Below, piece by piece: positions 1 to 6,057 of a stretch of DNA of 9,594 nt. Origin of the DNA: Scybalousia_A sp963588535 (GTDB lineage: Bacteria > Bacteroidota > Bacteroidia > Bacteroidales > P3). Under the pieces are notes generated by a model, which was not told where the DNA came from, ran no database searches, and worked only from the letters and a program-made list of their open reading frames with translations. How positions within the stretch are numbered: the first letter of the stretch is position 1; each line of letters starts with the position of its first letter. Location: NCBI GenBank assembly GCA_963588535.1, contig CAVAII010000075.1, positions 1 through 9,594 of the forward strand, given 5' to 3'. A program made the translations under genes and the position numbers.

Positions 1-454
1 TATCAATCTTATCATATTCGATTTCTGGGAAGATAATCTGCTCTTGAATACCAAATGTATAATTACCTCTACCATCAAATCCTTTGACGTTGATTCCTCT
101 AAAGTCTCTTATTCTAGGAATTGCTGTTGCAATCAATCTATCTAAGAACTCATACATTCTATCTCCTCTCAAAGTTACTCTAACACCTACTGGCATTCCT
201 TTTCTTAACTTGAAGTTAGAGATATCTTTTCTAGATATAGTTGCAACTGCTTTCTGTCCTGCTATCATTGTCATCTCTTCTACTCCCTTATCAATGATTT
301 TCTTATCATTCAAGGCTAGTTTACCTAAACCTTGATTAAGGGATATTTTTAAAAGACGAGGAACTTGCATAACCGTCTTATATTGAAATTCTTTAGTAAG
401 AGCAGGCACAATTTGTTCCTTATATTTTGTTCTTAATCTTGGAGTATATTCCAT
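1..454 (-). CDS. rplE: 50S ribosomal protein L5 (partial, C-terminus beyond the window)
   Basis: L5 binds 5S rRNA in the central protuberance of the large subunit and contacts S13 across the subunit bridge. Reading the minus strand from an ATG at 454 gives an open frame of 151 codons with no stop before the window edge. It starts MEYTPRLRTKYKEQ and contains the family's N-terminal pattern (VPRLLKISLNQGLG, residues about 32-45). Near the edge come KGFDGRGNYTFGIQEQ and FPEIEYDKID, typical of the L5 C-terminal half. Bacterial L5 is usually about 180-190 residues, so roughly 30-40 are missing because of the edge, not a mutation. The start lies 2 nt after the rplX stop, suggesting translational coupling. 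A long anti-SD match (464-472) lies inside the rplX end, though its spacing to the ATG is rather long. Confidence 0.97.
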   Translation of the reverse strand, partial: MEYTPRLRTKYKEQIVPALTKEFQYKTVMQVPRLLKISLNQGLGKLALNDKKIIDKGVEEMTMIAGQKAVATISRKDISNFKLRKGMPVGVRVTLRGDRMYEFLDRLIATAIPRIRDFRGINVKGFDGRGNYTFGIQEQIIFPEIEYDKID

Positions 455-456
455 AT

Positions 457-774
457 CTATTTAATCACCTCCCCGGATTTTTTTGAATAACGCACTAATT
501 TATTTGTTTTCTCATCCAATCTTCTTCCAACTCTTGTAGCATTTCCTTTAGAATCTACTACCATTAGGTTAGAAATATGGATAGGAGCCTCTTTCTCTAT
601 AATACCACCTTGTGTATTCTTAGGAGATGGTTTGGTGTGTTTTTTTACTTTATTAACACCATCCACTATGGCTCTATTCTCAGAAGGATATACAACCAAC
701 ACTTTGCCCGTACTACCTTTGGAGTTCCCTGCTATTACTTTTACAGTATCTCCTTTTTTTATTCGTAACTTCAT
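457..774 (-). CDS. rplX: 50S ribosomal protein L24
   Basis: L24 is an early assembly protein of the large subunit that binds domain I of 23S rRNA near the tunnel exit. The 105-residue product has the KOW motif near its N-terminus (KKGDTVKVIAGNSKGSTGKV, residues 6-25), the GVNKVKKHTKPSPKN stretch and the QGGIIEKEAPIHISNL block (about 55-70). It ends RYSKKSGEVIK, like L24 of Bacteroidota. Length matches the family. The ATG at 774 gives the expected N-terminus directly before the KOW domain. It follows rplN by 19 nt and its TAG stop is 2 nt before the rplE ATG. No SD is visible; the bases just before the ATG read GCGAGAG. Confidence 0.98.
   Translation of the reverse strand: MKLRIKKGDTVKVIAGNSKGSTGKVLVVYPSENRAIVDGVNKVKKHTKPSPKNTQGGIIEKEAPIHISNLMVVDSKGNATRVGRRLDEKTNKLVRYSKKSGEVIK
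464..472 (-). promoter_or_regulatory. Anti-SD complementary stretch ahead of rplE
   Basis: The minus strand reads GGAGGTGAT within the last codons of rplX. All nine bases match the complement of the usual 16S rRNA 3' end. From GGAGG to the rplE ATG there are 13 nt, longer than optimal. It overlaps the coding sequence for Gly-Glu-Val-Ile near the L24 C-terminus, so it could be partly a coding coincidence. Confidence 0.45.
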
Positions 775-793
775 CTCTCGCTATGTTTTTAAA

Positions 794-1162
794 TTATAAC
801 ACTTCTGGAGCCAAAGAAACAATCTTCATAAATTGTTTTTCTCTTAACTCTCTTGCTACTGGTCCAAAAATACGAGTACCTCTTAACTCATTTGTAGCCG
901 TTAATAAGACGCAAGCATTGTCATCAAAACGAATATATGATCCGTCTTGTCTTCTTACTTCTTTTTTTGTTCTTACAACAACGGCCTTAGAAACAGAACC
1001 CTTCTTTACGTTGCCCGAAGGAAGTGCATCCTTAATAGCAACTACTATCTCATCTCCAAGAGAAGCATATCTTGCCTTGGTTCCACCCAAAACTCTTATA
1101 CAAAGGGCACTTTTTGCTCCACTATTATCTGCAACCACTAATCGCGTTTCTTGCTGTATCAT
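794..1162 (-). CDS. rplN: 50S ribosomal protein L14
   Basis: L14 sits on the subunit interface of the large subunit, forms bridges to 16S rRNA and is the docking site of the silencing factor RsfS in family members. The 122-residue product has the normal family length. It begins MIQQETRLVVADNSGAK and contains CIRVLGGTKARYASLGDEI, VVRTKKEVRRQDGSYIRFD (about 62-80), DNACVLL and GTRIFGPVARELR, and ends FMKIVSLAPEVL; these are near-invariant L14 blocks. The start at 1162 is one base after the rpsQ TAA, so the two are almost certainly translated in a coupled way. The upstream sequence AAATAAG has no SD. Nothing is missing or unusual. Confidence 0.99.
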   Translation of the reverse strand: MIQQETRLVVADNSGAKSALCIRVLGGTKARYASLGDEIVVAIKDALPSGNVKKGSVSKAVVVRTKKEVRRQDGSYIRFDDNACVLLTATNELRGTRIFGPVARELREKQFMKIVSLAPEVL

Positions 1163-1163
1163 C

Positions 1164-1418
1164 TTATTTAGCTTTTTCTATTATCTCTACCAATCTCCAA
1201 CACTTGTTCTTGCTTAATGGTCTAGTCTCCATTATACGAACTGTGTCGCCCATACCTGCTTCAGATTTCTCATCATGTGCCATAAACTTGGTGCTTTTTT
1301 TCAAAAACTTACCATACTTAGGGTGCTTAACCTTACGCTCTACCATGACACTGATGGTTTTCGTCATCTTATTACTAACGACAACTCCAACTTTTTCTTT
1401 CCTTAAGTTTCTTTCCAT
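1164..1418 (-). CDS. rpsQ: 30S ribosomal protein S17
   Basis: S17 is a primary 16S rRNA-binding protein of the small subunit with an OB-fold. The 84-residue product opens MERNLRKEKVGVVVSNKMTK, the usual first strands, followed by SVMVERKVKHPKYGKFLKKS (about 23-42), the family signature region. MGDTVRIMETRPLSKNKCWR (56-75) follows. Length is typical. The ATG at 1418 lies 23 nt downstream of the rpmC stop; no SD is visible (leader AATTTATTGTATAAGCA). The order L29-S17-L14 is the classic S10/spc junction, and the lack of any sizeable gap here suggests the spc genes continue in the same transcript. Confidence 0.98.
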   Translation of the reverse strand: MERNLRKEKVGVVVSNKMTKTISVMVERKVKHPKYGKFLKKSTKFMAHDEKSEAGMGDTVRIMETRPLSKNKCWRLVEIIEKAK

Positions 1419-1441
1419 TGCTTATACAATAAATTAAAGCG

Positions 1442-1660
1442 TTATTCTTTCTCTGCTGTTTTTTCAGAAGACAACTGACGCATTCTTATCTCTGTATTAA
1501 TACGAGCAATGTTTCTTCTTGCTGTCTTCAACAAACTAGTGTTTTCTAATGGGGATACTGCATGATCAACTTTCATCTTAACCAAATTCATTTGTTCAGC
1601 TTCTAGTCTTTCTTGCAATTCCTTATCATTCAAATCCTTTAATGCTATTCTATTCTTCAT
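1442..1660 (-). CDS. rpmC: 50S ribosomal protein L29
   Basis: L29 is a small helical-hairpin protein at the polypeptide tunnel exit, next to L23. The 72-residue product has the two-helix layout: a first helix with LNDKELQERLEAEQMNL (10-26), then the conserved turn and second helix with SPLENTSLLKTARRNIARIN (36-55), where ARRNIARINTE is the family signature. The C-terminal SSEKTAEKE is a charged tail of the usual variable kind. The ATG at 1660 lies 18 nt after the rplP stop. Upstream, GAGGG stands with about 10 nt between GAGG and the ATG, a partial SD match. The first residues MKNRIALKDL agree with the family start. Confidence 0.97.
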   Translation of the reverse strand: MKNRIALKDLNDKELQERLEAEQMNLVKMKVDHAVSPLENTSLLKTARRNIARINTEIRMRQLSSEKTAEKE

Positions 1661-1678
1661 TACAAATATCCCTCATTT

Positions 1679-2098
1679 TTATTCAACGTAATCTCTACGA
1701 ACAACGAATTTAGTTATTACTGGTAATTTCTGTGCACCTAATCTCATTGCCTCTTTTGCTACCTCCATTGGAACGCCTTCTGCCTCAAACAAAACTGTTC
1801 CTGGTTTAACTCTTGCTACGAAATACTCTGGTGCTCCTTTTCCTTTACCCATACGTACCTCATTTGGTTTCTTAGTAATAGGCTTATCTGGGAAAATTCT
1901 TATCCACAACTGTCCTTCACGTTTCATGTAACGAGTTACTGCTTGACGTGCTGCCTCTATTTGTCTTCCTGTAATAAAACAAGTATTAAGGCTCTTTATT
2001 CCGAAGCTTCCAAATGCAAGTTCATGACCTCTATTGGCCAAACCTTTCATCTTGCCTTTCTGCTGTTTTCTGTATTTTGTCTTCTTAGGTTGTAACAT
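1679..2098 (-). CDS. rplP: 50S ribosomal protein L16
   Basis: L16 organises the A-site tRNA region of the large subunit, near the peptidyl-transferase centre. The 139-residue product is full length and canonical. It starts MLQPKKTKYRKQQKG and contains GLANRGHELAFGSFGIKSL (19-37), TGRQIEAARQAVTRYMKREG (43-62), LWIRIFPDKPITKKP and the highly conserved VRMGKGKGAPEYFVARVKPG (81-100). Arg82 corresponds to the arginine hydroxylated in some bacteria; whether it is modified here cannot be seen. Its leader carries a perfect AGGAGG with 8 nt to the ATG, the only textbook SD in the window. It lies 17 nt after rpsC and 18 nt before rpmC. Confidence 0.99.
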   Translation of the reverse strand: MLQPKKTKYRKQQKGKMKGLANRGHELAFGSFGIKSLNTCFITGRQIEAARQAVTRYMKREGQLWIRIFPDKPITKKPNEVRMGKGKGAPEYFVARVKPGTVLFEAEGVPMEVAKEAMRLGAQKLPVITKFVVRRDYVE

Positions 2099-2106
2099 AA
2101 TTATCT

Positions 2107-2112
2107 CCTCCT
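2107..2112 (-). promoter_or_regulatory. Strong Shine-Dalgarno sequence of rplP
   Basis: The minus strand reads AGGAGG, then eight bases, then the rplP ATG. This is a full core match to the bacterial anti-SD at optimal spacing. It lies in the 17-nt gap between the rpsC TAG and rplP. Most other starts in the window have no SD, as expected in Bacteroidota, where the 16S 3' end is thought to be occluded by ribosomal proteins, so this site stands out. Confidence 0.75.
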
Positions 2113-2115
2113 ATC

Positions 2116-2868
2116 CTACTTACTATTTCTGCCGTTGTTACGTCTTGGTGGACGAGCAGACATACCATTATTACTACTATGAGATGCACCTCTATTACTA
2201 TTCTCTCTTGAACCACCAACGGTTGAAGGAACTATCTCAACTTTGTTGTATATCAAACCTCTACAAATCCAAACTTTAACACCTATACGTCCGTATGTAG
2301 TATGTGCTTCTGTTTGTGCGTAGTCGATATCTGCACGCAATGTGTGAAGAGGTGTTCTACCTTCTTTGTAATGTTCTGTTCTTGCCATTTCAGCACCGCC
2401 AATACGACCTGAAACCGTAACTTTGATACCCTCAGCATTAACTCTCATTGTAGAAGCGATAGCCATTCTGATAGCTTTTCTATAAGAAACTCTACCTTCG
2501 ATTTGTCTTGCTATCGTTTGTGCAACTAATGTTGCCTCTAACTCTGGACGTTTAACCTCAGATATATTGATTTGAACATCTTTCTCGGTGATTTTCTTTA
2601 ACTCCTCTTTTAGCTTATCAACCTCTGCACCATTCTTACCAATTATAGAACCTGGTTTGGCTGTGTTAATAGTAACGGTGATACGCTTCAATGTTCTTTC
2701 AATGTATATCTTAGCAATATCTGCTTTGGCTAATCGAACATTCAAATACCTTCTGATCTTATCATCTTCAACTAGTTTAGACTCAAATTTTCTTCCACCA
2801 TACCAATTTGAATCCCATCCTCTGATGATTCCTATTCTATTTCCTATCGGATTTGTTTTCTGTCCCAT
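2116..2868 (-). CDS. rpsC: 30S ribosomal protein S3
   Basis: S3 sits at the mRNA entry channel of the small subunit and contributes to mRNA unwinding. The 250-residue product begins MGQKTNPIGNRIGIIRGWDS, as expected. It has a KH domain with the GxxG loop GKNG (77-80), then the C-terminal S3 domain with SYRKAIRMAIASTMR (128-142), VSGRIGGAEMARTEHYKEGR (152-171) and YGRIGVKVWICRG (192-204). Basic residues R130, K131 and R134 fall in the region linked to helicase activity in E. coli S3. After about residue 217 there is a low-complexity Asn/Ser/Arg/Gly tail of some 33 residues, which makes the protein longer than the 233-residue E. coli S3. The ATG follows the rplV stop by one base. Confidence 0.98.
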   Translation of the reverse strand: MGQKTNPIGNRIGIIRGWDSNWYGGRKFESKLVEDDKIRRYLNVRLAKADIAKIYIERTLKRITVTINTAKPGSIIGKNGAEVDKLKEELKKITEKDVQINISEVKRPELEATLVAQTIARQIEGRVSYRKAIRMAIASTMRVNAEGIKVTVSGRIGGAEMARTEHYKEGRTPLHTLRADIDYAQTEAHTTYGRIGVKVWICRGLIYNKVEIVPSTVGGSRENSNRGASHSSNNGMSARPPRRNNGRNSK

Positions 2869-2869
2869 C

Positions 2870-3343
2870 CTATTTTATTTTTTCCTCATTCAACGAACTA
2901 CTACTATTCTCGGCAGCATTTTTTGTAGCCTCTGCTTTTGCATTCTCTTCTACTCTACTACCAAGTTCCAAGATGACATGATTTGAACGCTTTCTAATTC
3001 TGTATCCTCTACCTTGAGGAGCAGTGCGAAGACGTTTTTGCTGTCTACCGCCATTTACACAAATACTCTTTATGTATAGATCGCTTTCTTCTACCGTCTT
3101 ACCTACATTCTTTACTTGCCAGTTTGCTATACAAGACAATAATAACTTTCTTAATTTAGGAGCAGACTCTCTGTGTGAGAACTGTAAAATTCCTAAAGCC
3201 TTGTCAACATCCAAACCTCTTATGGCGTTAGCCATCAAGCGTGTTTTTCTTGGAGATGTAGGATTATTATTCAATCTAGCAATATATTTCTCCTTGCGTG
3301 CTTGCTTATAAATCTCTGCACTATTATGTTTTCTTGATCCCAT
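2870..3343 (-). CDS. rplV: 50S ribosomal protein L22
   Basis: L22 lines the polypeptide exit tunnel through a long beta-hairpin and helps fold 23S rRNA. The 157-residue product has the core pattern NPTSPRKTRLMANAIRGLDV (27-46), helices with ILQFSHRESAPKLRKLL, and the hairpin region NGGRQQKRLRTAPQGRGYRI (97-116) followed by RKRSNHVILELG. It is longer than the 110-residue E. coli protein. About 20 N-terminal residues (MGSRKHNSAEIYKQARKEKY) resemble the start found in other Bacteroidota. A C-terminal tail of about 27 residues (from 131) is rich in Glu, Asn, Ala and Ser and includes SSSS. The start is 12 nt after the rpsS stop, with AGAG directly before the ATG. The stop is TAG. Confidence 0.98.
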   Translation of the reverse strand: MGSRKHNSAEIYKQARKEKYIARLNNNPTSPRKTRLMANAIRGLDVDKALGILQFSHRESAPKLRKLLLSCIANWQVKNVGKTVEESDLYIKSICVNGGRQQKRLRTAPQGRGYRIRKRSNHVILELGSRVEENAKAEATKNAAENSSSSLNEEKIK

Positions 3344-3355
3344 CTCTAAAACTTA

Positions 3356-3634
3356 TTATTTCTTAGCTTTGTCTTTCTGTCCTGCATGACCTCTAAATAT
3401 ACGTGTAGGAGCAAACTCACCAAGCTTATGTCCAACCATATTCTCTGTTACGTAAACAGGAATAAATTTGTTTCCATTATGAACTGCTATAGTTAATCCA
3501 ACAAAATCAGGAGAAATCATAGAAGCTCTTGACCAAGTCTTAATGGTAGTTTTATTCTTTTTGTTTTGTGCCTCTAAAACTTTCTTTTCTAATTTATAGA
3601 ATATATAAGGCCCTTTTTTTAATGAACGACTCAT
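3356..3634 (-). CDS. rpsS: 30S ribosomal protein S19
   Basis: S19 lies in the head of the small subunit with S13, near the A-site tRNA and bridge B1a. The 92-residue product has the family length and starts MSRSLKKGPYI. The signature segments are IKTWSRASMISPDFVGLTIA (31-50), VHNGNKFIPVYVTENMVGHK (51-70) and LGEFAPTRIFRGHAGQKDKA (71-90). The ATG at 3634 is 17 nt after the rplB stop and gives exactly the conserved N-terminus. Its leader, AATCAGAGAAAACC, lacks an SD. The TAA stop is followed at once by a second in-frame TAA. Position between L2 and L22 is the universal S10-cluster order. Confidence 0.99.
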   Translation of the reverse strand: MSRSLKKGPYIFYKLEKKVLEAQNKKNKTTIKTWSRASMISPDFVGLTIAVHNGNKFIPVYVTENMVGHKLGEFAPTRIFRGHAGQKDKAKK

Positions 3635-3651
3635 GGTTTTCTCTGATTTAA

Positions 3652-4476
3652 TTATTTCTTACGTCTCTCAACTATAAATTTATTCGAAATCTTCTTAGGA
3701 CTTCTTGTCTTGTAACCCTTAGCTGGGATACCCTTACGTGTACGTGGATGTCCTCCTGAAGCTCTACCTTCACCACCACCCATTGGGTGATCTACTGGGT
3801 TCATAACAACTCCTCTCACTCTTGGTCTTCTTCCTAACCAACGTGAACGTCCTGCCTTACCAGATACTTCCAAATTGTGCTCTGTATTGGATACAACTCC
3901 AATAGTTGCTCTACAAGTTTGTAGTATCATTCTCGTCTCTCCGGACGGCATTTTTACTATAGCATACTTACCATCTCTTGACATTAATTGAGCGTATGTA
4001 CCAGCACTTCTTACTAGTTTAGCTCCTTGTCCTGGTACTAACTCTATATTATGAATCATTGTACCAAATGGTATCTCGCTAAGAAATAATGTATTGCCTG
4101 TCTCAGGGGCAACTCCTTTACCTGACATAATTGTCTGACCGACACTTAATCCATTAGGAGCAACAATGTATCTCTTCTCACCATCTGCGTAGCATACTAA
4201 TGCTATACGTGCAGAACGATTTGGATCATATTCTATAGTCTTAACTGTTGCTGGAATATCATCCTTATCTCTATAGAAATCTATAAAACGATACAATTTC
4301 TTATGACCACCACCGATATATCTCATGGTCATTTTTCCTTGATTGTTCCTACCTCCGCTCTTTCTTACACCATAAACAAGACTCTTCTCAGGCTTACTTG
4401 CAGTAATCTCCTCAAACGTACTTGCTATCTTATGTCTTTGTCCCGGTGTTGTCGGTTTTAATTTTTTTAAAGCCAT
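3652..4476 (-). CDS. rplB: 50S ribosomal protein L2
   Basis: L2 is a core large-subunit protein needed for subunit association and for the peptidyl-transferase region. The 274-residue product is the normal length. The N-terminal OB-fold part carries GVRKSGGRNNQGKMTMRYIG (36-55) and GGHKKLYRFIDF. The SH3-like part includes MSGKGVAPETGNTLFLSEIP and NIELVPGQGAKLVRSAGTYA (143-162). The C-terminal part contains RVRGVVMNPVDHPMGGGEGR (219-238), where His230 corresponds to the E. coli His229 implicated in peptidyl transfer. It ends with a basic tail, NKFIVERRKK. The ATG at 4476 follows rplW by 8 nt, and the bases before it read TTAGAGAG. No SD and no anomalies are seen. Confidence 0.99.
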   Translation of the reverse strand: MALKKLKPTTPGQRHKIASTFEEITASKPEKSLVYGVRKSGGRNNQGKMTMRYIGGGHKKLYRFIDFYRDKDDIPATVKTIEYDPNRSARIALVCYADGEKRYIVAPNGLSVGQTIMSGKGVAPETGNTLFLSEIPFGTMIHNIELVPGQGAKLVRSAGTYAQLMSRDGKYAIVKMPSGETRMILQTCRATIGVVSNTEHNLEVSGKAGRSRWLGRRPRVRGVVMNPVDHPMGGGEGRASGGHPRTRKGIPAKGYKTRSPKKISNKFIVERRKK

Positions 4477-4484
4477 CTCTCTAA

Positions 4485-4778
4485 TTAAATATTGCTAAAA
4501 AAATCTATCTTTTCACCTTTGGCTAATGTTATTATAGCCTTCTTATAAGCATTTGTTCTTCCTTGTATAAAACCTGCTTTGGTATATCTAGCTTTTCTCT
4601 TACCACTATAGTTCATGGTATTAACGCTTTCTACCTGCACACTATACATATCCTCAACTGCTTTCTTTATCTCTATCTTATTGGCACGCCTATCAACAAT
4701 GAAACCACAACGAGTAGAATCCTTCTCGCTAATTTTGGTCATCTTCTCTGTTATTATCGGCTTTATTATGATACTCAT
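4485..4778 (-). CDS. rplW: 50S ribosomal protein L23
   Basis: L23 sits at the tunnel exit and is the main docking point of trigger factor and SRP. The 97-residue product begins MSIIIKPIITEKMTKIS. Glu11 in ITEK aligns by eye with the E. coli Glu18 used for trigger-factor binding. The conserved VDRRANKIEIKKAVEDMYSV (28-47) is followed by VNTMNYSGKRKARYTKAGFI (52-71), the rRNA-binding loop, and AYKKAIITLAKGEKIDFF. Size and layout are typical for Bacteroidota. It lies 29 nt after rplD and 8 nt before rplB, with AAAAGAG directly before the ATG at 4778. Confidence 0.98.
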   Translation of the reverse strand: MSIIIKPIITEKMTKISEKDSTRCGFIVDRRANKIEIKKAVEDMYSVQVESVNTMNYSGKRKARYTKAGFIQGRTNAYKKAIITLAKGEKIDFFSNI

Positions 4779-4807
4779 CTCTTTTGTCGTTTTTTACTAA
4801 ATATACT

Positions 4808-5437
4808 TTAGTTATTACCTTTATCCATCTCTTTTAACGCACCCTCACTAAATACTATCATATTGGAGTTCATTATCTCGTATGTATTTAGTGTGTTTGC
4901 AGTAGAAACGCTTACTTTTCTCAAATTTCTCGCCGACAAAGTTACAACATTATTTTGATTTGAAGGCAAAACAAACAAAGATTTTTTATCATTTATTTGT
5001 AAAGCATTCACAATCTGTATCATATCTTTTGTCTTTGGCTTCTCAAAAGAGAAATCTTCTACCACTTTTATCTGCTCATCTTTGGCTCTATAGCTCAATG
5101 CAGACAATTTTGCCAACGATTTTACCTTTTTGTTGAGTTTGAAACTGTAGTCTCTTGGTCTTGGACCAAATACTCTACCACCACCTCTCATCAAAGGGCT
5201 ATTGATATCTCCTGATCTTGCTCCACCAGTACCTTTTTGTCTTTTAAGTTTTCTAGTTGAGCCTGATACCTCAGAACGCTCTTTGGATTTGTGTGTTCCT
5301 TGTCTCTGATCTGCTAAATATTGCTTTACTGCAAGCCAAATTGCGTGGTCATTAGGTTCTGTATGAAACAATGAATCACTGACAACGATCTTTCTACCCG
5401 TGTCTTCGCCCTTAATGTTATAAACTATTAACTCCAT
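4808..5437 (-). CDS. rplD: 50S ribosomal protein L4
   Basis: L4 binds domain I of 23S rRNA and sends a long loop into the exit tunnel; in E. coli it also represses its own S10 operon. The 209-residue product starts MELIVYNIKGEDTG. It carries the basic tunnel loop from about 47 to 97, including GSTRKLKRQKGTGGARSGDI (59-78) and RGGGRVFGPRPRDYSFKLNK, followed by KKVKSLAKLSALSYRAKD, all diagnostic. The C-terminal alpha/beta part is less conserved, as usual. The gene overlaps the rplC end by 10 bp, so its start codon and AGAG context lie inside the last codons of L3, which strongly suggests translational coupling. Whether it is an autoregulator here cannot be told from sequence. Confidence 0.98.
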   Translation of the reverse strand: MELIVYNIKGEDTGRKIVVSDSLFHTEPNDHAIWLAVKQYLADQRQGTHKSKERSEVSGSTRKLKRQKGTGGARSGDINSPLMRGGGRVFGPRPRDYSFKLNKKVKSLAKLSALSYRAKDEQIKVVEDFSFEKPKTKDMIQIVNALQINDKKSLFVLPSNQNNVVTLSARNLRKVSVSTANTLNTYEIMNSNMIVFSEGALKEMDKGNN

Positions 5438-6057
5438 CTCTCTAGTTTTAAAATTGAACCTTTTGGACCCGGAACAGATCCTTTAACTAAAATTAAATTC
5501 TTCTCTTCAAAAATCTTTAATATTCTAAGATTTTGAACTTTTACTCGGTGATTACCCATTTGTCCAGCCATTCTTGTACCTGGAAATACTCTTGATGGGT
5601 AAGAAGAAGCACCAACAGAACCCGGAGCTCTTAATCTGTCATCTTGTCCGTGTGTTTCATCGCCTACTCCTCCGAATCCGTGACGACGAACAACACCTTG
5701 AAATCCCTTACCTTTTGAGATTCCAACTACGTCAACAAATTCTCCCTCTGAAAATACATTGCAAGTCAATATCTCTCCAAATGTTTTCTTATGTCCTTCC
5801 TCAAAACGAGTGAACTCTGCTAAGTGTCTTTTTGGAGTTGTAGATGCCTTTGCGAAGTGACCTTTCATTGGTTTAGTACAATGTTTCTCTTTCATATCTT
5901 CGAAGGCAAGTTGGATAGCACTATATCCATCCTTTTCAGGTGTCTTTACTTGTGTTACTACACAAGGACCAGCCTCTATAACTGTGCATGGTTGTTGCTT
6001 ACCAGAGGCATCAAAGATGCTAGTCATACCGATTTTCTTTCCTATTAATCCTGACAT
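5428..6057 (-). CDS. rplC: 50S ribosomal protein L3
   Basis: L3 is one of the first proteins to bind 23S rRNA and reaches toward the peptidyl-transferase centre. The 209-residue product starts MSGLIGKKIGMTSIFDASGK and has IEAGPCVVTQVKTPEKDGY (27-45), VVGISKGKGFQGVVRRHGFG (110-129), the central-loop region RAPGSVGASSYPSRVFPGTR (143-162) and MAGQMGNHRVKVQNLRIL (163-180). Where E. coli has the PrmB-methylated glutamine (GSIGQNQ), this protein has GSVGASS, as I recall for other Bacteroidota L3, so that modification is not expected. The ATG at 6057 is preceded by an A-rich leader and the only large spacer of the window. Its stop overlaps rplD by 10 bp. Confidence 0.99.
   Translation of the reverse strand: MSGLIGKKIGMTSIFDASGKQQPCTVIEAGPCVVTQVKTPEKDGYSAIQLAFEDMKEKHCTKPMKGHFAKASTTPKRHLAEFTRFEEGHKKTFGEILTCNVFSEGEFVDVVGISKGKGFQGVVRRHGFGGVGDETHGQDDRLRAPGSVGASSYPSRVFPGTRMAGQMGNHRVKVQNLRILKIFEEKNLILVKGSVPGPKGSILKLERWS

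Noticed and set aside
84..335. A plus-strand frame of 83 codons at the left edge.
   Set aside because: It is antisense to rplE, which reads through with clear L5 motifs; the plus-strand product resembles nothing known to me.
783..1217. A 144-codon open frame on the plus strand.
   Set aside because: It lies opposite rplN and the end of rpsQ, both certain genes. Its translation is low-complexity and hydrophobic with no family features, so it is a shadow frame.
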